From the NCBI GenBank assembly GCA_034933305.1, contig JAYFNU010000033.1:1-10972 (forward strand): a stretch of 10,972 nt of DNA, read 5' to 3'. The notes under the pieces are model-generated. The model worked only from the letters and a program-made list of their open reading frames with translations, had not been told where the DNA came from and made no database searches. The position numbers were made by a program, and so were the translations under genes. Positions within the stretch are counted from its first letter, which is position 1. Every line of letters begins with the position of its first letter. Positions 6,683 through 10,972 of the stretch are shown in pieces. The DNA is from JAYFNU01 sp034933305 (lineage in GTDB: Bacteria > Bacillota > Clostridia > Oscillospirales > Ruminococcaceae).

Positions 6683-7515
6683 GGCCTCGTATCCCCCATG
6701 CGCGTCGACGCGAACACCGCGGCGACCACAGACGCCGCGCCCGCTTCCCGGAGCGTGCGCGCGCACTCGCTGAGCGTGCAGCCGCTCGTCACGACGTCGT
6801 CGCAGATGAGCACCGTCTTCCCCTCGACGCGCTTTCTGTCGGGCACGTCGAAGGCATTGCGGATATTGAGCTCCCGCTCGGCGCGCCCGAGCTCGTGCTG
6901 CTTTCGCGTCGGCGCGATCTTGACGAGCGCCGCGGGATCGAATTTCGCCCCGATGAGCGCGGCGACGCGCTTTGCGAGCAGCCGGGAATGGGTGTCGTCG
7001 GCGCGAAAGGCCGGCACCTGCACGACGAGGCCGATGCGCTTCGTATCGACGGCCTGCGCGAGCGTCTGCGCCATGCATGCGGCCATCTCCCGGAAGTACC
7101 CCGTCTCGCCGCAGAATTTGTAGCGGATGACCGCCTCGGCGACATCCTGCGCGTACACATAGCACGCGGCGGCCTCGTCGAGCCCGTCGAGCTTTTTGTC
7201 CTCCATGCCGCGCTTGAAGCGGGCGTCTCCCTGCAGCCGCAGCGGCGCGAGCCGCTTCCCGCACGCTTCACACCGCGCGCCCGGCTCGAGGATCTCGTCG
7301 CAGAACATGCAGCGCGGCGGAAACAGCAGCGCGCTGACGCGGTCGCCGAAGCCGAGATGCGCCGGCGAGGACAGCCGCTTCACCCGCTCGCGGACCGCGG
7401 CCGCCGCGCCGGCGGTTTTCGCCCGGAGCTCCCCGAATGCGCCGCCGGCCCTGCCCGCCGTCTTCTTCCTTTTCGCCGCGGTCTTTGTTTTGAGCTTCAC
7501 GCCCTTTTTCTTCAT
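6679..7515 (-). CDS. comF: ComF-family phosphoribosyltransferase-like protein with basic N-terminal extension
   Basis: ComF proteins combine an N-terminal zinc finger with a type I phosphoribosyltransferase domain and support ssDNA handling in natural transformation. Here FPPRCMFCDEILEPGARCEACG (65-86) supplies Cys69, Cys72, Cys82 and Cys85. TRKQHELGRAERELNIRNAF (203-222) is the conserved middle motif, and VLICDDVVTSGCTLSE (235-250) is the PRPP-binding loop. The product is 278 residues, longer than usual, because about 60 Lys/Arg/Ala-rich residues precede the zinc finger. This start is supported by a strong AGGAG site 7 nt upstream and an ATGA overlap with recD2. The usual RGFNQ-type motif appears diverged (FRADDTHSRLL, 170-180). 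ComF was not shown to act in competence here; other transformation genes are not visible. Confidence 0.9.
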   Translation of the reverse strand: MKKKGVKLKTKTAAKRKKTAGRAGGAFGELRAKTAGAAAAVRERVKRLSSPAHLGFGDRVSALLFPPRCMFCDEILEPGARCEACGKRLAPLRLQGDARFKRGMEDKKLDGLDEAAACYVYAQDVAEAVIRYKFCGETGYFREMAACMAQTLAQAVDTKRIGLVVQVPAFRADDTHSRLLAKRVAALIGAKFDPAALVKIAPTRKQHELGRAERELNIRNAFDVPDRKRVEGKTVLICDDVVTSGCTLSECARTLREAGAASVVAAVFASTRMGDTRP

Positions 7516-9704
7516 GTGATCTCTCCTCTCAGGAACGCCCGGAGACCCGTATACCGCAGCATGCGCCGGTCGTTCGCGACCATCGCCTCGAGCACAGCCT
7601 GCTCGCCGACGATGATGAGGTTCTCCCGCGCGCGGGTCACGGCCGTATACAAAAGGTTCCGGTAGCACAGCTTGCGCGAAAAATCGCTCAGCGCGAGGAT
7701 GACGCAGCGGAATTCGCTGCCCTGGCTCTTGTGGACGGTGACGGCATACGCCGGCTCGAGCTGCCCCGCCTGTTCGAAGGTGTAATCGACCGCGCGGTCG
7801 TCGAAGCGGACGCGCAGCTGCCGCTGCCGCTGGTCGATGCGTTCGACGACGCCGATGTCGCCGTTGAAGACGCCGAGGCCGCGCTCGCCGCCGTCCCGGC
7901 TCCACTCGATGTCGTAATTGTTTTTGATCTGCATGACGCGGTCGCCCTCCCGCAGCAGCATGCCCATCACGCGCAGCTCGTTTTTCCCCTGCGCCTTCGG
8001 GTTGAGCCGCGCGCGCAGCCCCTCGTTGAGCGCCGCCGTGCCGCACGTGCCGATGCGCGACGGCGTGAGCACCGCGATGTCGGCGAGCGGGTCATAGCCG
8101 TAGCTCTTGGGCAGCCGCCGCGCGGCGAGATCGCACACGAGCTTTGCCGCCTCCTCCTTCGCCGCGCGCAGGAAGAAAAAGTCGCGGTCCTTCGTGTCGA
8201 TGTCGGGCATCTCGCCCTCGACGATGCTGTGCGCGTTGACGACGATGAGGCTCTGCGCCGCCTGCCGGAAGATCTTGGTGAACTCGACCGTCTCGCATAC
8301 GCCGCTCTCGACGATGTCGCGCAGCACGTTGCCCGCGCCCACCGACGGCAGCTGATCGGCGTCGCCGACCATGACGAGGCGGCACTGCGGCCGCAGCCCG
8401 CGCAGCAGCGATTCGAACAGCAGCACGTCCGTCATCGACATCTCGTCGACGACGACCACGTCGCACTTGAGCGGATTCTGGTCGTCGTGCACGAAGCGCA
8501 GCGCGTCGCCCTTCATCGGCTCGACCTCGAGCAGGCGGTGGATCGTCTTCGCCTCGCGCCCCGTCAGCTCGGCGAGGCGCTTGGCGGCGCGCCCCGTCGG
8601 CGCGCACAGCGCGACCTCGTCGCCGTTTTGTTCGCACAAGCAGAGGATGGCGTCGAGCGCCGTCGTCTTGCCGGTGCCCGGGCCGCCCGTGATGACGACG
8701 GCGCCGTGCGACAGCGCGCCGCGGATGGCCTTGCGCTGCAGCGCCTCATAGGTGATAGTATGCGCCTTTTCAAAGGCGTCGATGCGCGCGTCGGCGTCCG
8801 CCGGCGCGCGGTATTCGAGCCCCTTGAGCAGCAGCAGCCGCTCGGCGATGTATTTTTCCGCCCGGCGCATGTCCGGCAGAAAGACCATCTCGGTGCCGCC
8901 GAAGCGCTCGATGCACAGCCGTCCCTCCGCCGCCGCGTCGTACAGCCGTATCTCGACGGCGTCGCGGTCGACGTCGAGAAAGGACGCCGCGCGGTCGATG
9001 AGCGCCTCCGCCGGCAGGCAGGTGTGCCCGTTGCCGAGATTGTGGCGCAGGATATAGACGATGCCCGCCGTCATGCGGTTGACGTGCCCGCCCTCGAACC
9101 CCAGCTTGCCCGCGAGCTCGTCGGCCGCCGAAAATTCCTTGAACACGGGATAGCCGCAGATCATGTAGGGGTTGTCCCGCACGATCTCGACCGTGACGTC
9201 GCCGTAGGCGCGGTAGAGCGCCAGCGAGTCGGCCATGTCGAGCCCGAGCGACGACAGCTGCGCAAACGTCTCGCGCACGCCGTAGATCTTGCGGAATTCC
9301 TCGCCGATCTTCTTCGCCTTCGCCGCCGAGATCCCGCGGATGTTCGTCAGCTTCATCGGCTCGTTCGCGATGACGTCGAGCGTCCTGTCGGAAAAAGCGT
9401 CGACGATGCGCCGGGCGAGCGCCGGCCCGACGCCCGCGATGGCGCCGTTCGACAGATATTTGCAGATGGCGCCCGCGCTGCTGGGCAGCACCCGCTCGCA
9501 GGCGCTCGCCTTGAACTGATAGCCGAACGTCGGGTGCGACGTGAATTCGCCCCAGACGGTCAGCTCCTCTCCCGCGCACACCGGATAGAGCTCGCCCACG
9601 ACCGTGACGAGCTCCCCGTTCACATCCATATCGATGACCGCGAAGCCCCGCTCGGCGCTGCTGTACGCGACGTCCTCGACGGTGCCGGTGATCTTTGTGT
9701 CCAT
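7512..9704 (-). CDS. recD2: SF1B DNA helicase RecD2
   Basis: RecD2 is the RecBC-independent 5'-3' helicase of Bacillota and Deinococcus, linked to replication-fork and mismatch repair. The 730-residue product, near the usual 740, has an N-terminal OB-like region (1-70), tandem helix-hairpin-helix segments (about 75-140: GAIAGVGPALARRIV and LTNIRGISAAKAKKI), then the helicase core. The core has Walker A GGPGTGKTT (340-348), Walker B VVVDEMSM (417-424), GDADQLPSVGAGNVL (447-461), TVHKSQGSEF (656-665) and LLYTAVTRARENLI (684-697). The frame stays open further upstream, but the ATG at 9702-9704 with GAGAGG just before it matches the family's start; the upstream part crosses a terminator and promoter. 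It is first in a two-gene unit with comF, coupled by ATGA. A GC-rich stem (9722-9746) sits in the leader. Confidence 0.97.
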   Translation of the reverse strand: MDTKITGTVEDVAYSSAERGFAVIDMDVNGELVTVVGELYPVCAGEELTVWGEFTSHPTFGYQFKASACERVLPSSAGAICKYLSNGAIAGVGPALARRIVDAFSDRTLDVIANEPMKLTNIRGISAAKAKKIGEEFRKIYGVRETFAQLSSLGLDMADSLALYRAYGDVTVEIVRDNPYMICGYPVFKEFSAADELAGKLGFEGGHVNRMTAGIVYILRHNLGNGHTCLPAEALIDRAASFLDVDRDAVEIRLYDAAAEGRLCIERFGGTEMVFLPDMRRAEKYIAERLLLLKGLEYRAPADADARIDAFEKAHTITYEALQRKAIRGALSHGAVVITGGPGTGKTTALDAILCLCEQNGDEVALCAPTGRAAKRLAELTGREAKTIHRLLEVEPMKGDALRFVHDDQNPLKCDVVVVDEMSMTDVLLFESLLRGLRPQCRLVMVGDADQLPSVGAGNVLRDIVESGVCETVEFTKIFRQAAQSLIVVNAHSIVEGEMPDIDTKDRDFFFLRAAKEEAAKLVCDLAARRLPKSYGYDPLADIAVLTPSRIGTCGTAALNEGLRARLNPKAQGKNELRVMGMLLREGDRVMQIKNNYDIEWSRDGGERGLGVFNGDIGVVERIDQRQRQLRVRFDDRAVDYTFEQAGQLEPAYAVTVHKSQGSEFRCVILALSDFSRKLCYRNLLYTAVTRARENLIIVGEQAVLEAMVANDRRMLRYTGLRAFLRGEIT

Positions 9705-9721
9705 GGCGCCTCTCTTCTTCA

Positions 9722-9746
9722 CCGCGGCGCGCGAACCCCGCCGCAG
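9722..9746 (-). other. GC-rich hairpin in the recD2 leader
   Basis: CTGCGGCG and CGCCGCGG on the minus strand (plus 9739-9746 and 9722-9729) can pair as an 8-bp stem with one U-G pair and a 9-nt loop. It lies 7 nt upstream of the GAGAGG ribosome binding site (9709-9714). It could stabilise the mRNA end or be incidental in such GC-rich DNA. Confidence 0.35.
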
Positions 9747-9777
9747 CAAAAAACCCTTACCGACATGATAAGGGTTT
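9745..9777 (-). terminator. Rho-independent terminator of the ribU/small membrane protein unit
   Basis: AAACCCTTA and TAAGGGTTT (plus 9769-9777 and 9751-9759) form a perfect 9-bp stem with a 9-nt loop. On the minus strand a run of six T (plus A-run 9748-9753) overlaps and follows the stem. It starts 29 nt after the stop of the small membrane protein gene. On the plus strand there is no comparable T-run, so orientation is minus. Confidence 0.85.
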
Positions 9778-9793
9778 CGGCCGATATTTTCAA
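9765..9793 (-). promoter_or_regulatory. Promoter of recD2-comF, nested in the preceding terminator
   Basis: TTGAAA (plus TTTCAA, 9788-9793) and TATCAT (plus ATGATA, 9765-9770) are 17 bp apart, each matching 5 of 6 consensus bases. The -10 box covers part of the terminator loop and two bases of its stem. The predicted start is near 9758, giving a leader of about 54 nt to the recD2 ATG. Confidence 0.72.
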
Positions 9794-9805
9794 TAGCGCG
9801 CCCGC

Positions 9806-10069
9806 TCAGTCGGGCGCGTCTGCGCGCACGCAGGCATCGCACGGCGCGCCTTCCCCGCCGCACCGGCCGCACACGACGACGCGCTTCGGCGCGCCCGCCG
9901 TGAGCCCCAGACAGCGCGTCGAGCTCAGCAGCGCGACGAACGCCGGGTCGGCGTCGATGACGAGAAAACTGCGCCGCAGCTCGCGGCGGAACACCAGCTC
10001 GAGCACCGTCCCCGCGAGGTACAGCACGCCGAGCGCCGCGAGAAAGCTCACCGCGATGGTCGTCAGCAT
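9806..10069 (-). CDS. Small single-span membrane protein with Cys-rich C-terminus
   Basis: This 87-residue protein is not recognised. Residues 1-25 (MLTTIAVSFLAALGVLYLAGTVLELV) form one hydrophobic helix. FRRELRR (26-32) follows as a positive flank, predicting a cytoplasmic C-terminal part. That part includes SFLVIDADPAFVALLSS and a tail KRVVVCGRCGGEGAPCDACVRADAPD with two CxxC pairs, like a zinc ribbon or zinc knuckle. The ATG at 10067-10069 is preferred over a TTG at 10073-10075: GGAGG lies 9 nt from the ATG but only 3 nt from the TTG. The gene follows ribU by 73 nt with no clear promoter of its own, so it is probably co-transcribed under FMN riboswitch control, and it ends at a good terminator. 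Small membrane proteins with a charged tail are common in Clostridia; no function can be given. Confidence 0.7.
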   Translation of the reverse strand: MLTTIAVSFLAALGVLYLAGTVLELVFRRELRRSFLVIDADPAFVALLSSTRCLGLTAGAPKRVVVCGRCGGEGAPCDACVRADAPD

Positions 10070-10083
10070 TTCCAACGGCCTCC

Positions 10084-10122
10084 CCCCTTTTGTCGCTGCT
10101 CCATCCTATGCGCAAAAAGGGG
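10084..10122 (-). other. Hairpin overlapping the ribosome binding site of the small membrane protein gene
   Basis: CCCCTTTT and AAAAGGGG on the minus strand (plus 10115-10122 and 10084-10091) can form an 8-bp stem with a 23-nt loop. The 3' arm runs directly into the GGGGGGAGG ribosome binding site, so folding could reduce access to it. A long loop makes the structure only moderately stable. Confidence 0.35.
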
Positions 10123-10142
10123 AAAGCGTGACGCCGCGCGCG

Positions 10143-10694
10143 CTATTTTGCGTCGTGCGCGAACAGACGGCTGATGGGCTTGTAGACAAAAAAGGTGACG
10201 ACCGAGTTGATGCCCGCCTTGAGCAGATTGAACGGCAGGATGACCGGCACGATCAGCTTCGCGACTTCCGCAACGGGCAGGCCCGTATACAGCGGCGTCA
10301 GCAGCAGATTGCAGCCCGCCATCACGGCCGCCATCGTCAGCGTGCCCGCCGCGAGCGCGACGATCGCCCCGCGCAGCGTGTGCCGCGCCTTGTAGATATA
10401 GCCCGCGACGATGCACACCGCCCCCGTCGCGAGGATGTGCATGACGATGCCGATGACGCCGCCGTCGGCGCTGACGGTCAGGCCCTGGATGAGGCTGACG
10501 ACGACCGTCACCGCCACGCCGTACCACGGCCCGTAAAGGAACGTCGCGATGAGGATGGGGATGTCCGCCGGGTCGTACTTCAGGTACGGCGCCGCCGGGA
10601 AGATGGGCAGGTGGATGAGCGCGACGAGCACGACGGAGACCGCCGAGAGCATCGCGAGCCGGGTGAGCTTCCTTGTCTTTTCGTTTCTTACCAT
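10143..10694 (-). CDS. ribU: Riboflavin ECF transporter S component RibU
   Basis: RibU is the membrane substrate-binding subunit of an energy-coupling-factor transporter for riboflavin; it needs the shared EcfA/A'/T module encoded elsewhere. The 183-residue product is a typical length with about six hydrophobic segments. It carries the RibU hallmark YLKYDPADIPILIATFLYGP (37-56), the loop SLIQGLTVSADGGVIGIVMH (67-86) and PFNLLKAGINSVVTFFVYKP (154-173). The positive N-terminus MVRNEKTRKLTRLA leads into helix 1. The frame is open upstream to 10871, but that part is the riboswitch, so the ATG at 10692-10694 is chosen, with GGAAAGGCGG just upstream. The FMN riboswitch immediately ahead independently supports riboflavin as substrate. 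Confidence 0.96.
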   Translation of the reverse strand: MVRNEKTRKLTRLAMLSAVSVVLVALIHLPIFPAAPYLKYDPADIPILIATFLYGPWYGVAVTVVVSLIQGLTVSADGGVIGIVMHILATGAVCIVAGYIYKARHTLRGAIVALAAGTLTMAAVMAGCNLLLTPLYTGLPVAEVAKLIVPVILPFNLLKAGINSVVTFFVYKPISRLFAHDAK

Positions 10695-10716
10695 GATGGT
10701 ACCGCCTTTCCGGGGC

Positions 10717-10745
10717 AAAAAAAGAACGCCCCATGTTCTGGGGCG
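10717..10745 (-). terminator. Intrinsic terminator, expression platform of the FMN riboswitch
   Basis: CGCCCC and GGGGCG on the minus strand (plus 10740-10745 and 10727-10732) form a 6-bp stem with a 7-nt loop, followed by TTC and a run of seven T (plus 10717-10723). It ends 22 nt before the ribU ATG, the usual place for riboswitch-controlled transcription termination when FMN is bound. Confidence 0.88.
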
Positions 10746-10772
10746 AAACTGTCCGGAACTGTACCGGGACTT

Positions 10773-10886
10773 CCGTTTCTTTCCTCCGGACTTTACCGTC
10801 GGCTCCGGAATCTCACCGGATCGTGCCGCGCAGGGCGGCTTGCGGGCTGTACCGCCGGTGGGGACTCGCACCCCGCCTCGAAACCT
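10773..10886 (-). ncRNA. FMN riboswitch (RFN element)
   Basis: Conserved RFN blocks appear in order on the minus strand: GGGGTGCGAGTCCCC, ACCGGCGGT, AGCCCGCAAGC, ATCCGGTGAGATTCCGG, GCCGACGGTAAAGTCCGGAGG and GAAAGAAAC. The closing P1 helix pairs GTTTC (10880-10884) with GAAAC (10775-10779). It senses flavin mononucleotide and, with the terminator at 10717-10745, should switch ribU off when FMN is plentiful. After the aptamer, GTCCGGA (10785-10791) can pair with TCCGGAC (10751-10757), a possible competing helix. Transcription from the promoter at 10892-10919 would start almost at the first aptamer base. Confidence 0.97.
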
Positions 10887-10891
10887 TTTTC

Positions 10892-10919
10892 ATTATATGC
10901 GATGCCGGCGCTTTGTCAA
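10892..10919 (-). promoter_or_regulatory. Consensus promoter of the FMN riboswitch-ribU unit
   Basis: A perfect TTGACA (plus TGTCAA, 10914-10919) and a perfect TATAAT (plus ATTATA, 10892-10897) are separated by 16 bp on the minus strand. The expected start is near 10885, at the 5' edge of the aptamer. The -35 box is inside the left arm of the edge palindrome. Confidence 0.9.
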
Positions 10920-10972
10920 TACCTTTCCCGCCGCGCGGGCGCGCGCCCGCGCGGCGGGAAAGGTATTGACAA
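10913..10972. repeat. Exact 60-nt palindrome ending flush with the window
   Basis: The 30 bases from 10913 are the exact reverse complement of the 30 bases ending at 10972, with no loop and no mismatch. The centre is GC-rich (GGGCGC/GCGCCC) and the outer ends are AT-richer (TTGTCAAT/ATTGACAA). Each arm holds a TTGACA, one serving the ribU promoter and the other pointing out of the window. It could be a strong bidirectional hairpin, or a fold-back or graph-loop artefact at a contig end. Confidence 0.85.

Noticed and set aside
9705..10115. N-terminal extension of recD2 upstream of the ATG at 9704
   Set aside because: It crosses a terminator and the recD2 promoter and overlaps another gene; the translation lacks RecD2 features.
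10070..10142. Possible promoter between ribU and the small membrane protein gene
   Set aside because: Only a weak TAGGAT-like -10 and no -35 at proper spacing.
10063..10734. 223-codon minus-strand frame overlapping ribU
   Set aside because: It is out of frame with ribU and reads as Arg/His/Gly-rich low-complexity sequence.
10695..10871. Extended start of ribU at 10871
   Set aside because: This stretch is the FMN riboswitch and its terminator, and the product would be longer than any RibU.
1..10972. CRISPR arrays, tRNAs, insertion sequences, toxin-antitoxin or defence genes
   Set aside because: No spaced direct repeats, cloverleaf, transposase motif or defence domain was found on either strand.

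Overview
The window is a GC-rich stretch in which every credible gene lies on the minus strand, so gene order runs from high to low coordinates. The gene set suggests an uncultured or poorly known GC-rich Clostridia (Bacillota), perhaps Oscillospirales-like. It includes PcrA with the Gram-positive C-terminal domain, RecD2 of the RecBC-independent type, flavin-dependent ThyX, an ECF riboflavin S component under an FMN riboswitch, and strong G-rich Shine-Dalgarno sequences. The exact taxon is inference.

Right end (about 9745-10972): a consensus promoter (TTGACA-16-TATAAT) drives a clear FMN riboswitch with a terminator expression platform, followed by ribU. Next comes a small single-span membrane protein with a Cys-rich tail, closed by a Rho-independent terminator. 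The last 60 bases of the window are an exact palindrome whose inner arm contains the ribU -35 box. It ends flush with the window edge, so an assembly artefact is a real possibility.

Middle (about 6340-9704): recD2 (DNA helicase) and a comF-like phosphoribosyltransferase overlap by ATGA. Then comes a 74-residue protein resembling the soluble C-terminal part of OadG/MmdD-type or MmdE-type subunits of biotin-dependent Na+ pumps. It has its own promoter and terminator and no decarboxylase neighbour.

Left (1-6336): a tight operon of pcrA, thyX, a tmk-like kinase, a DUF2156 protein, a GNAT acetyltransferase and a DJ-1/PfpI protein, then a lysine-rich ORF cut by the window edge. Three junctions in the window are 4-bp ATGA or GTGA overlaps of the translational-coupling type. 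thyX and tmk are consecutive steps of dTTP synthesis. PcrA and RecD2 give the region a DNA-maintenance theme. The DUF2156/GNAT pair is the least understood part.

No mobile element, CRISPR array, tRNA or rRNA was seen. The window is mostly housekeeping. Its most distinctive features are regulatory: at two gene boundaries the terminator of one unit physically overlaps the promoter of the next, and a third promoter is partly embedded in the edge palindrome.
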